Assembly (NCBI RefSeq): GCF_003479405.1
Contig: NZ_QUHB01000001.1
Location: 62,001 to 126,000, forward strand
DNA: 64,000 bases
Source: Eubacterium sp. AF16-48
GTDB lineage: Bacteria > Bacillota > Clostridia > Lachnospirales > Lachnospiraceae
Direction of reading: 5' to 3'
Shown: positions 17,262 to 25,750 of the stretch, in pieces
How positions within the stretch are numbered: the first letter of the stretch is position 1
How the letters are laid out: every line of letters starts with the position of its first letter
Program-made: the position numbers and the translations under genes
Notes under the pieces: model-generated
What the model was told of the DNA's origin: nothing
The model's input: the letters and a program-made list of their open reading frames with translations, nothing else
Database searches by the model: none

Positions 17262-18401
17262 ATGAGTCGAGCAGGAACGTATGTTGACAATTTAACAGGA
17301 GAGGCTACTTATCAATCTTTTAAACCAAATCCATTACCGCCAATGCCAAAAATTAAAATGGATGAGGAAATGGTAAGACTTTTAGTAGATGCCAATAAAC
17401 AACTTGTAAAACTAGATACTGCATCACAGTTAATTTCAAATGCGGATTTGTTTATATTAATGTATGTTAGAAAAGAAGCATTAATTTCCTCACAAATAGA
17501 AGGAACACAGTGCACTCTTGATGATGTGCTAGATCCGGAAGTGGAAACAAATGCAAATCTGGATGTTTCAGATGTCATTAATTATGTGAAAGCAACACAG
17601 TATGCATTAAAGCGTCTGGAAGAATTACCTTTATGTTGCAGATTAATAAGAGAAATACATGAAGTATTAATGGAAAATGTTCGTGGACAGGATAAGACGC
17701 CGGGAGAGTTTAGACATTCTCAAAACTGGATTGGGCCAGCCAACTGCTCATTAAAAGATGCAAGATATATTCCTCCAAATGTAGATGATATGCAAGAAGC
17801 CATGGATGATTTAGAAAAATATGTTAATGAGAATACGGATTATGATTCATTGATTCGGGTAGCATTGATTCACTATCAGTTTGAGACAATACATCCATTT
17901 TTGGACGGCAATGGAAGAATCGGAAGACTTTTAATACTTCTTTATCTGATGGAACAGGGATTGCTTGCAAAACCAGTCATTTATATATCATATTTTTTGA
18001 AAAAAAACCAGGTAGAATATTATGACCGAATTAGTGAAGTTAGAAGAAGTGGAAACTTTGAACAATGGATAAGATTCTTTTTGGAATCAGTGAGTAAAGC
18101 AGCATCTGATTCTTTAGAAACAATTCGTCAGCTTTCTGTATTGCATGAAACTAACATAGAAAAGCTTCCGAAAACCACTAGAAGTAAAGATAATTTAAGG
18201 GCTGTGTTTGATTATATCGAGCAATATCCGATTATTGATATTAAGAGAACTGCTAAGAAATTAGGTATTAGTTATAATACAGTAGCTACGGCAGTAAAGA
18301 AGCTCGTCGAACTTGGTATTTTGCAGGAGACCACCAATGCTGCGAGAAATAGAGTGTTTGTCTATGAGGAGTATTTAGGAATATTGAGGAAGGATACGTA
18401 A
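17262..18401 (+). CDS. Fic-domain AMP-transferase with C-terminal winged helix
   Basis: A 379-residue Fic protein. An N-terminal Fic_N region contains the inhibitory motif SSQIEG (residues 76-81), whose glutamate blocks ATP gamma-phosphate binding in class II Fic enzymes. The catalytic motif HPFLDGNGRIGR spans 211-222, complete with the active histidine. Residues about 305-375 form a winged helix (IKRTAKKLGISYNTVATAVKKL). Fic enzymes typically transfer AMP to hydroxyl groups of proteins; the target is unknown. The start follows AGAGGTG. It is inserted between spoIVB and spo0A and preceded by an operator array, suggesting autoregulation. No separate antitoxin gene is needed, as the inhibitory helix is built in. 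Confidence 0.92.
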   Translation: MSRAGTYVDNLTGEATYQSFKPNPLPPMPKIKMDEEMVRLLVDANKQLVKLDTASQLISNADLFILMYVRKEALISSQIEGTQCTLDDVLDPEVETNANLDVSDVINYVKATQYALKRLEELPLCCRLIREIHEVLMENVRGQDKTPGEFRHSQNWIGPANCSLKDARYIPPNVDDMQEAMDDLEKYVNENTDYDSLIRVALIHYQFETIHPFLDGNGRIGRLLILLYLMEQGLLAKPVIYISYFLKKNQVEYYDRISEVRRSGNFEQWIRFFLESVSKAASDSLETIRQLSVLHETNIEKLPKTTRSKDNLRAVFDYIEQYPIIDIKRTAKKLGISYNTVATAVKKLVELGILQETTNAARNRVFVYEEYLGILRKDT

Positions 18402-18579
18402 GAAGTAGGAAAAGATAATGATATTTGTTGATTGGAAGGCATTTAAATATAAATTGTTTGACGGTTTTGTCCTATGCATAGAAAAATACCCAAACTTGCA
18501 AAAAATGTAGTATAATCAATAAAAGGGTTTGTTTAACCTGTGATACCATAGAAAAATAAATAGCAGAAAGGAATTATTT

Positions 18580-19341
18580 ATGGGAAGAAATAATATTCAA
18601 CTGGCTTATGAAATAGAGGACATGATAAAAAAATACAACAAGAAGCCTGAAAAGAAAGTAAAAAGGAAGGATATTGTGAATATGCTTCAAAATGCCGAAA
18701 TAATTATGGCAGTAAGGGCAGGCTTTGATGGTTGTGAAATATATGATGAGGTAATGGAAGGGGTATCAATGACTCCTGACATTGTTAAAGATGGAAATCG
18801 TGCAAGACTTCTTCCGGTATTTACTTCTTATGAACAGATACCGGAGGACTATATGAATACATTTTCACTTATAAGAATGGCAGCAATGGATGCCTATACA
18901 TTTATGAATGATTGTGAGGGATTGGATGGAATGGTGTTAAATCCTTTTACTGAGGCGCATTTAGAATTAAAAAAGAAAAAGGATTTAAGCAAAAAAACCA
19001 TTACAAGACATTATAAAAAAGAGGAAGAACCTGTAAGACGTCCGGTGGCACAGCAGCCGGAGGCAATGGTTATTTACAATAATAAAAAATACGTTATAAA
19101 CAAAAGTCCTTTTACCATTGGAAGAGAAAATGCCAATATTGTAATACCGGAGACTTATATATCAAAAATACACGTGGTTATTTCATATAAAGACGGAAAA
19201 TACAGGGTGGCTGACTATGCATCCACTAATGGAACAAGGGTTAATGGTACTTTGTTAAAGCCAAAAGTGTATTACGAATTAAGAGATGGTTACGTTATTG
19301 AATTGTCAGATAAGGAAAAAATGATTGTTTATATTAATTAA
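18580..19341 (+). CDS. SseB-like N-terminal region fused to an FHA domain
   Basis: 253 residues. The C-terminal FHA domain (about 162-253) keeps the phosphothreonine-binding residues: GR (181-182), SKIH (195-198), TN (216-217) and NG (222-223). The middle part (LLPVFTSYEQIP ... GLDGMVLNPFTEAHLEL) resembles the SseB N-terminal domain; I rate that assignment moderate. The N-terminal 40 residues are basic and unknown. FHA proteins read Ser/Thr kinase signalling, but no kinase gene is in the window. It lies directly upstream of spo0A, separated by 219 nt of regulatory DNA. The start follows AGAAAGGA. Confidence 0.75.
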   Translation: MGRNNIQLAYEIEDMIKKYNKKPEKKVKRKDIVNMLQNAEIIMAVRAGFDGCEIYDEVMEGVSMTPDIVKDGNRARLLPVFTSYEQIPEDYMNTFSLIRMAAMDAYTFMNDCEGLDGMVLNPFTEAHLELKKKKDLSKKTITRHYKKEEEPVRRPVAQQPEAMVIYNNKKYVINKSPFTIGRENANIVIPETYISKIHVVISYKDGKYRVADYASTNGTRVNGTLLKPKVYYELRDGYVIELSDKEKMIVYIN

Positions 19342-19405
19342 TTTTTTATCGACATTTCAGTAAAAAAATCGACTTTAAATTGGCGATTTATTGATGTATT
19401 TAATC

Positions 19406-19424
19406 TTTTTATGTTACATAAAAA
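19406..19424. promoter_or_regulatory. Perfect 19-bp dyad upstream of spo0A
   Basis: TTTTTATGTTACATAAAAA has two perfect 9-bp arms around one central T. It lies 17 bp upstream of the first 0A box. The turn is too tight and the stem too AT-rich for a good terminator, so a protein-binding site is more likely. Confidence 0.45.
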
Positions 19425-19440
19425 ATTATATGTAAACCCC

Positions 19441-19549
19441 TTTGTCGAATTATGGGTTTTTATGCGATTTCTTTAAGTTGAACTGGAACAAAATACAATC
19501 TATAATCTTCTTTGTCAAAAGAATTCAAACAGTACTGTATTTTGACAAA
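19441..19549. promoter_or_regulatory. Three 0A boxes in the spo0A control region
   Basis: TTTGTCGAAT at 19441-19450 (one mismatch to TTTGTCRAAA), TTTGTCAAAA at 19511-19520 (perfect) and its exact reverse complement TTTTGACAAA at 19540-19549 (perfect). The first lies upstream of the promoter; the other two form an inverted pair over the transcript start and leader. This fits autoregulation by phosphorylated Spo0A. Confidence 0.8.
19478..19506 (+). promoter_or_regulatory. spo0A sigma-A promoter
   Basis: TTGAAC (19478-19483) and TATAAT (19501-19506) with 17 nt spacing, 55 nt upstream of the start codon and between the first and second 0A boxes. Confidence 0.75.
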
Positions 19550-19560
19550 CAGGAGGATAG

Positions 19561-20424
19561 ATGATGATCAGTAATACGGGAAATAGCAGTATAAATAGAG
19601 TGATTAATACAAATTATGGCAGAAAAAATGAGAAAATTAACGTAGCCATAGTAGATGATAATGAGAAGATAATAAGCAATATTTGTGATAAATTATCAGA
19701 TGACAGTGAAATTGAGGTAGTTGGCAAGGCAACTAATGGGGAAGAAGCATATGATATGATAAAGAAGAATAACCCTGATGTTGTTATACTTGATTTGATT
19801 ATGCCAAAGATGGACGGACTGTCACTGATGAACAAAATACATAATGATGGCAGTATGATTAAATTGCCTTTTTTCATAATTGCATCAGCCATAAGCAATG
19901 AGACAGTAATTCAGGATGCCTTTGGCATGGGGGCAGGTTACTATATGTTAAAGCCCTTTGAAATGGATATGATTGTTGACAGAATAAAAAGCGTAAGCTC
20001 ATATAACAGAAAAATACCTGAAAATAAAAAGCTTATTGCTCCATATGAGGATAAAAAGCAGTTTATGGAAAGAAATATTGAAGGGGACGTTACAAACATC
20101 ATACATGATGTGGGAGTTCCGGCTCATATTAAGGGCTATCAGTATTTAAGAGAGGCAATTATTATGTCGGTTAATGACCCGGAAATGCTTAATTCCATTA
20201 CAAAGATTCTTTATCCAACCATTGCAAAGAAGTTTCAGACCACATCAAGCAGAGTGGAAAGAGCTATAAGACATGCTATTGAAGTTGCGTGGAACAGGGG
20301 AAGAATGGACACCATTGATGAATTGTTTGGCTACACCATTAATGCGGAAAAGGGTAAGCCTACCAATTCAGAATTTATTGCATTAATTGCAGACAAAATC
20401 AGGTTAGAATACAAATGCAGATAA
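19561..20424 (+). CDS. spo0A: Sporulation master regulator Spo0A
   Basis: A 287-residue response regulator. The receiver domain holds VAIVDDNEK and the phosphoacceptor Asp78 in [13 protein letters not shown], with the conserved Lys in MLKPFEMD. The C-terminal Spo0A domain (about 175-285) has [19 protein letters not shown] and the recognition region [19 protein letters not shown]. Phosphorylated Spo0A controls entry into sporulation. ATG 19561 and ATG 19564 are both possible; AGGAGG at 19551-19556 is better spaced for 19564. About 20 residues precede the receiver domain, more than in B. subtilis. It stands alone with its own promoter. Confidence 0.97.
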   Translation: MMISNTGNSSINRVINTNYGRKNEKINVAIVDDNEKIISNICDKLSDDSEIEVVGKATNGEEAYDMIKKNNPDVVILDLIMPKMDGLSLMNKIHNDGSMIKLPFFIIASAISNETVIQDAFGMGAGYYMLKPFEMDMIVDRIKSVSSYNRKIPENKKLIAPYEDKKQFMERNIEGDVTNIIHDVGVPAHIKGYQYLREAIIMSVNDPEMLNSITKILYPTIAKKFQTTSSRVERAIRHAIEVAWNRGRMDTIDELFGYTINAEKGKPTNSEFIALIADKIRLEYKCR

Positions 20425-20494
20425 AAATACCTTTTATTTATCAGACATTTTTAGTATTATATACTTAAGAAAAATATGAACCGGAGGTAAAACT

Positions 20495-21937
20495 ATGAAG
20501 AAAATTTTATTCGTTGCATCAGAATGTGCACCTTTTATTAAGACCGGTGGTCTTGCAGATGTTGTAGGTTCACTACCAAAATGTTTTGACAAAAAAGAAT
20601 ACGATGTTAGAGTTATTATTCCTAAATATATGTGTATGAACCAGAAGTGGAAGGATAAAATGACTTATTTAAATCATTTTTATATGGACCTTTGCTGGAG
20701 AAGACAGTATGTTGGAATAATGGAAATGGAATATGAGGGGGTTAAATATTACTTCATTGACAATGAATATTATTTTGCAGGAGACAAGCCATACAGTGAT
20801 GTGAGATATGACCTTGAAAAATTTGCATTTTTCTCAAGGGCTGTGTTGTCAGCACTTCCGGTAATTGATTTCAGACCTGACGTTATACATTGTCATGACT
20901 GGCAGACAGGACTTATTCCTGTATATTTACATGACAGTTTCGCATATGGCGATTTCTATCGTGGAATTAAGTCGATTATGACAATACATAACCTTAAATT
21001 CCAGGGTGTATGGGATATAGATACCATAAAGGATATTGCAGGACTATCAGATTATTATTTCACATCTGATAAGTTAAAGGATTATGATAATGGAAATTAC
21101 TTAAAGGGTGGAATTGTTTATGCTGATATGGTAACAACAGTTAGTGATACATATGCTCAGGAAATAAAAACACCGTTTTATGGGGAAGGCTTAGATGGAC
21201 TTATGAGGGCAAGGTCAAACTGCTTAAGAGGAATTGTAAACGGAATTGATTACAAGGAATATGACCCGGCTACAGACAACCTTATTGCCAAAAATTTCTC
21301 AGTAGAGAATTTTAGAAAAGAAAAGGTTAAAAATAAAACAGCACTGCAGAAGGAATTGGGATTAGAGGTTAATCCAAAGAAAATGATGATAGGACTTGTA
21401 AGCAGACTTACGGATCAGAAGGGACTTGATCTTATAGCATGCGTTATGGATGAGTTGTGTCAGGATGCAGTTCAGTTTGTAATTTTAGGAACAGGGGAAG
21501 AAAGATACGAAAATATGTTCAGACATTTTGACTGGAAATATGGAAAAGACGTATCTGCCAATATTTTCTATTCAGAGGAGTTATCTCATAAGATTTACGC
21601 CGCATGTGATGCATTTCTTATGCCATCTCTCTTTGAACCGTGTGGACTTAGTCAGCTTATGAGTTTAAGATATGGTACACTTCCGATAGTCCGCGAAACC
21701 GGTGGATTAAAAGATACGGTACAGCCTTACAATGAATACGAAAATACAGGTACAGGATTCTCATTTAGCAATTATAATGCTCATGAGATGATGGGTACGG
21801 TAAGATACGCAGAACATGTATTTTATGATAAAAAACGTGATTGGAACAAGATGGTTGAAAGGGCTATGAAGGCTGATTTCTCATGGAAGGCATCAGCTGA
21901 AAAATACCAGCAGTTATATAATGATTTGTTAGGATAA
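20495..21937 (+). CDS. glgA: Glycogen synthase (ADP-glucose type, GT5)
   Basis: A 480-residue GT5 glycosyltransferase: N-terminal KKILFVASECAPFIKTGGLADVVGSLPK with the ADP-glucose-binding KTGGL, IHCHDWQTGLIPVYL, IMTIHNLKFQGVWD, and the C-terminal SRLTDQKGLDLI and PSLFEPCGLSQLMSLRYGTLPIVRETGGL. It extends alpha-1,4-glucan chains. No other glg gene is adjacent; malQ lies elsewhere in the window. The start follows GGAGG. It faces rqcH with a bidirectional terminator between them. Confidence 0.96.
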   Translation: MKKILFVASECAPFIKTGGLADVVGSLPKCFDKKEYDVRVIIPKYMCMNQKWKDKMTYLNHFYMDLCWRRQYVGIMEMEYEGVKYYFIDNEYYFAGDKPYSDVRYDLEKFAFFSRAVLSALPVIDFRPDVIHCHDWQTGLIPVYLHDSFAYGDFYRGIKSIMTIHNLKFQGVWDIDTIKDIAGLSDYYFTSDKLKDYDNGNYLKGGIVYADMVTTVSDTYAQEIKTPFYGEGLDGLMRARSNCLRGIVNGIDYKEYDPATDNLIAKNFSVENFRKEKVKNKTALQKELGLEVNPKKMMIGLVSRLTDQKGLDLIACVMDELCQDAVQFVILGTGEERYENMFRHFDWKYGKDVSANIFYSEELSHKIYAACDAFLMPSLFEPCGLSQLMSLRYGTLPIVRETGGLKDTVQPYNEYENTGTGFSFSNYNAHEMMGTVRYAEHVFYDKKRDWNKMVERAMKADFSWKASAEKYQQLYNDLLG

Positions 21938-21965
21938 TAGCTGACATTAAAATCGTAAAAAGTAT

Positions 21966-22013
21966 AAAAAGACAGGTAGAAATTTCTTTAATGAAATCAG
22001 ATACCTGTCTTTT
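21966..22013. terminator. Bidirectional terminator between glgA and rqcH
   Basis: AAAGACAGGTA pairs with TACCTGTCTTT, with an inner ATTTC/GAAAT pairing. T-rich flanks on both strands serve both convergent genes. Confidence 0.8.
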
Positions 22014-22028
22014 AAATTACAAATAAAT

Positions 22029-23771
22029 TTATTTGACTTCTTTAATGCCTGAAATATCAGGGGCAATAGTCATGGAAAAATTAGTATGATAAATTACAAA
22101 ACCGGGCATGGCACCGGCAACCTTCTTTATGTGTTTTTTCTGAATGTAATCTATCTCAACCTTATCCTGATTAGAACCCTTTGAGTAAAAGGCTGCAAGT
22201 CTTGCAGCTTCCTCAAAAGTATTATCAGGAAGCTCTTTGTTATTGCATTTGACTATAACATGAGAGCCGGGGAAGGTTTTGCTGTGAAACCACCAGTCAT
22301 TTCCCGTGGCAATCTTAAAAGTGAGCTCTTCGTTTTGGATGTTGTTTTTTCCCACATACATATCAAATCCGTCAGAGGATATAAAATGAAGGGGCTTGCT
22401 TTTATCCCTGTCTTTTTTGTTTTTATCCTTAGAGCTATGTTTAATATAACCGGTTTGCCTTAATTCCTTAGAAATTGCCTTTAAATCCTCTTCGCTGTCA
22501 GCAATATCAAGGGAAACGTCAATGGATTCTAAATAGGTTATGGAGGCTTTGGTCTCCTTTATTATTTCACTAAGGGCTTCATAAGTTCTCTTTAATTTAG
22601 TGTATTTTTCAAAAAACTTCTTGGCATTGTCAATTGGTGACATAGTAGTGTCAAGAGTAATTTTAACAGGCTTTCCGGTATAAAAATCCGTGGTTTCAAA
22701 AACTTTAGTTCCGGGAGTAATTGAATAGCCATATGTGGTAAGAAGCTCTCCATAAACCTTATATTTGTCTTTTTTTTCAGTATCCTTTAACTGGTGCAAC
22801 TGAAGATTATATTTTTTGTTTTCCCTTTCAAGGGCGTTAGTTACTATTTTTCGTAGGTCAACTGACTTTTGCCGCATTCTTGTGTAAAGATTTTTCTTAG
22901 CATAGTAGGTTTCTAAAAGTTCACTTATACTTTCATAATTTGTTGCAACGCAGTCAGGATAAGTTGAAAGAGGGATAGCACTAAACTCTTCCGGTTTGCC
23001 ATCCTTTTCGTAAATTACAGGGGAAAATTCCTGCTTTTTAATTTTATTAATCATAGAATAGAAACTCATCCATATAAGATTCTGGTCACCGTGAACAATA
23101 GTGTTGGCAGGCATTGAAGAATCTAATTTGTTTTCAAAACACAGGCTTTCGGCAATAGTAGGACTGATTCCGGTAAAACTGGTATATATTGCCTTAGACA
23201 ATGCCATAGGCTTTGAAAAAACAATATTAAAGAAATCTTCTCTTGTGATTTCAAGAGGATTAGCCTTATCCATGGTTTCAGGAATAAAATAAGGTTTCCC
23301 CGGCAAAACCTGCCTTACAGAGCTCATAACGGAAGTTACATGCTTAATACTGTCAATAATTGTATTGTTATCGTCAGTAAAAATTATGTTACTATGTTTT
23401 CCCATAAGCTCAACAATAAGATGTTTTACCTTTACATCCCCTAATTCATCTAAATGCTGAATTTCAAAGTCAATAATACGTTCAAGTCCCGGCTGGGTTA
23501 TACTTAAAATCCTTCCGCTATTAATATGTTTTCTTAAAAGCATACAAAAATTAGGCGCAGTTAAAGGCGCCTGCTTGTTATTTTCAGTAAAATAAGCAAG
23601 GGGAAGACTTGCATTAGCACTAATAAGCATTTTATGCTGGGTTTTTCCTGCCTTATATGTAATCATAAGCTCATCAGATTCAGTCTGGGCAATTTTATAT
23701 ATTCTACCTTCTGCTAAACGGGAATTAAATTCCGAAACAAGAGCAGATACGGTTATTCCATCAAAAGCCAT
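22029..23771 (-). CDS. rqcH: Rqc2/NEMF homologue RqcH (NFACT protein)
   Basis: A 580-residue NFACT protein: N-terminal NFACT-N (MAFDGITVSALVSEFN; LISANASLPLAYFT; NFCMLLRKHINSGRI), a long coiled-coil middle and the C-terminal NFACT-R domain with NDWWFHSKTFPGSHVIVK. RqcH binds stalled 50S subunits carrying peptidyl-tRNA and recruits tRNA-Ala to add alanine tails for degradation. It was formerly called a fibronectin-binding protein. It is divergent from yicC-gmk-rpoZ, the same neighbourhood as yloA in B. subtilis. The start follows AAGGAG. Confidence 0.94.
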   Translation of the reverse strand: MAFDGITVSALVSEFNSRLAEGRIYKIAQTESDELMITYKAGKTQHKMLISANASLPLAYFTENNKQAPLTAPNFCMLLRKHINSGRILSITQPGLERIIDFEIQHLDELGDVKVKHLIVELMGKHSNIIFTDDNNTIIDSIKHVTSVMSSVRQVLPGKPYFIPETMDKANPLEITREDFFNIVFSKPMALSKAIYTSFTGISPTIAESLCFENKLDSSMPANTIVHGDQNLIWMSFYSMINKIKKQEFSPVIYEKDGKPEEFSAIPLSTYPDCVATNYESISELLETYYAKKNLYTRMRQKSVDLRKIVTNALERENKKYNLQLHQLKDTEKKDKYKVYGELLTTYGYSITPGTKVFETTDFYTGKPVKITLDTTMSPIDNAKKFFEKYTKLKRTYEALSEIIKETKASITYLESIDVSLDIADSEEDLKAISKELRQTGYIKHSSKDKNKKDRDKSKPLHFISSDGFDMYVGKNNIQNEELTFKIATGNDWWFHSKTFPGSHVIVKCNNKELPDNTFEEAARLAAFYSKGSNQDKVEIDYIQKKHIKKVAGAMPGFVIYHTNFSMTIAPDISGIKEVK

Positions 23772-23930
23772 ATAGGTCTCCTTAATTAGTTAAAAATTTT
23801 GTTTAAAATGTAACAAATTAAATTTTAATATTAAATAAGGGTTAAGTCAAGGAAACTCAAACCTTGACGGTAAGGCTTCTATGAATTATAATAGAGTGAA
23901 TTATGGGCAAATAGTTCATTAGGAGGCAAC

Positions 23931-24809
23931 ATGCTAAAAAGTATGACAGGATTTGGCAGGTCGGAAGTTACCGAAGGCGACAGAAAAGTTACGGTAGAAA
24001 TGAAATCTGTCAACCACAGATATTTAGAATTAGGAATAAAATTACCAAGAAAGCTTAATTTCTTAGAAAGCGCGGTGCGTAACGAAATGAAGAAATACGT
24101 GCAGCGTGGAAAAATTGACGTTTTTGTAACATATGAAAACCTCGGTGAGGGAAGCGAAAGCATAAGATACAATAAGGAATTAGCCAGGGAGTATTACGAC
24201 TGCTTTGCACAAATCAGTGAGGATTTAGGCATTGATAATGACATTAAAACCAGCTTTATAGTTAAAAGCCCTGATGTTATTACGGTAGAAAGCGGTCAGG
24301 ATGATGAAGAAGTAATACAGTCACTTGTTATTTCAGCTATTGATCAGGCAACTGAAAAGTTAGTTGAAACCAGAAGAGTGGAAGGTGAACATCTGAAGAA
24401 AGATTTGATTTCAAAATTAGATGACATGATTGTATTAGTTGAAAAAATTACTGAAAAGTCTCCTGTTATTGTAGAAGAATATAAGGAAAAAATAACTACA
24501 CGTATTAATGAATTATTAGATGAGGCAAGCATCGACGAGGCACGAATTGCTCAGGAAGTTACCATATTTGCAGACAAGATTTGTGTTGATGAGGAATTAG
24601 TAAGATTGGACAGTCATATAAAAACCATGAAAGATACCCTGATTCAGGGAGGAGCTGTTGGCAGAAGGCTGGACTTTATTGCCCAGGAAATGAACCGCGA
24701 GGCAAATACCACTTTATCAAAAACAACTGATGCAGAAATATCAGATATGGCTATTGAACTTAAAACAGAAATTGAAAAAGTTAGAGAGCAGATTCAGAAT
24801 ATAGAGTAG
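23931..24809 (+). CDS. yicC: YicC/YloC family endoribonuclease
   Basis: A 292-residue YicC protein: MLKSMTGFGRSEVTEGDRKVTVEMKSVNHRYLE-type N-terminus (here MLKSMTGFGRSEV, VEMKSVNHRYLEL) and the DUF1732 C-terminus with RRLDFIAQEMNREANTTLSKT and DAEISDMAIELKTEIEKVREQ. YicC has endoribonuclease activity in E. coli. The start follows GGAGGC. It is followed by gmk and rpoZ, as in bacilli, but remA/ylzA, often between yicC and gmk, is missing. Confidence 0.94.
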   Translation: MLKSMTGFGRSEVTEGDRKVTVEMKSVNHRYLELGIKLPRKLNFLESAVRNEMKKYVQRGKIDVFVTYENLGEGSESIRYNKELAREYYDCFAQISEDLGIDNDIKTSFIVKSPDVITVESGQDDEEVIQSLVISAIDQATEKLVETRRVEGEHLKKDLISKLDDMIVLVEKITEKSPVIVEEYKEKITTRINELLDEASIDEARIAQEVTIFADKICVDEELVRLDSHIKTMKDTLIQGGAVGRRLDFIAQEMNREANTTLSKTTDAEISDMAIELKTEIEKVREQIQNIE

Positions 24810-24820
24810 AGGTGACATCC

Positions 24821-25447
24821 ATGAAAAAAGGAAAATTAATTATTGTTTCAGGATTTTCGGGAGTTGGAAAAGGAACTGTTATGGAATATTTGAAAAATAA
24901 TTATGACAATTATGAGTTTTCAGTTTCAGTAACAACCAGACAGCCGAGAGAAAATGAGATAAATGGTGTTCATTATCACTTCATTACTAACGACAAGTTT
25001 GAAAAAATGGTAAATGAAGATGCACTACTTGAATATGCAGGATATGTAGACCATTATTATGGTACACCAAGGCAGTTTGTTGAGGATAACATTAATCAGG
25101 GAAAAGATGTTATTCTGGAAATAGAAACTCAGGGTGCCCTGCAGGTTAAGGAGAAAAAGCCGGAAGCAGTTATGGTATACATTCTTCCACCAAGTGCTAA
25201 GGAACTTAAGAAAAGGCTGGTGGGAAGAAATACAGAAAGCATAGAAGTTATAAATGACAGATTGGCAAAGGCAGCAGAGGAAACAGATAATTTAGATAAA
25301 TACGACTATTTTGTCGTTAATGATAAAGTTGAAACATGTGCCAAAAACATAGATGGCATAAGAAATGATGACAATCCTGATTTAGCAGATAAGGATTTCG
25401 TTGAACAGATTAAAAAAGATATTTTAGGTTTTAAGAGAGGAGAATAA
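24821..25447 (+). CDS. gmk: Guanylate kinase
   Basis: A 208-residue GMP kinase with P-loop SGFSGVGKGTVMEYL, the GMP-binding SVSVTTRQPRENEINGVHYHF segment and ILEIETQGALQVKEKKP. It converts GMP to GDP with ATP. I place the start at ATG 24821 after AGAGGTG; a GTG at 24812 lies inside that ribosome binding site. It is one base from rpoZ and so cotranscribed. Confidence 0.97.
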   Translation: MKKGKLIIVSGFSGVGKGTVMEYLKNNYDNYEFSVSVTTRQPRENEINGVHYHFITNDKFEKMVNEDALLEYAGYVDHYYGTPRQFVEDNINQGKDVILEIETQGALQVKEKKPEAVMVYILPPSAKELKKRLVGRNTESIEVINDRLAKAAEETDNLDKYDYFVVNDKVETCAKNIDGIRNDDNPDLADKDFVEQIKKDILGFKRGE

Positions 25448-25448
25448 T

Positions 25449-25694
25449 ATGTTACATCCATCATATTCAGATTTAATGGCAGTTGCAAACAGTGAGGTTG
25501 AAGACGGTGAGCAGCCGGTAGTACAGAGCAGATATTCAATTGTAATGGCTACATCTAAAAGAGCAAGACAGTTAATAGCAGGTGATACACCACTTATTGA
25601 CAATGCAGAAGGTAAGAAACCATTATCAATAGCTGTAGATGAATTATATAATTCTAAAATCAGAATTTTAGGCGAAGACGAAGAAGAGGAATAA
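25449..25694 (+). CDS. rpoZ: RNA polymerase omega subunit
   Basis: An 81-residue omega subunit: MLHPSYSDLMAVANSEVE, SRYSIVMATSKRARQLI and KPLSIAVDELYNSKIRI are the conserved blocks. It promotes assembly of RNA polymerase. It follows gmk directly, with GAGAGGAG as ribosome binding site, and is followed by a terminator. Confidence 0.96.
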   Translation: MLHPSYSDLMAVANSEVEDGEQPVVQSRYSIVMATSKRARQLIAGDTPLIDNAEGKKPLSIAVDELYNSKIRILGEDEEEE

Positions 25695-25716
25695 AGTGTC
25701 GGTTACGACACTTTTT
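25694..25716 (+). terminator. Intrinsic terminator after rpoZ
   Basis: AGTGTCG, loop GTTA, CGACACT, then TTTTT. It begins at the rpoZ stop codon. Confidence 0.9.
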
Positions 25717-25750
25717 CTTAGGCTTTATTTTAAAATAAGGAGTTTTTTGT

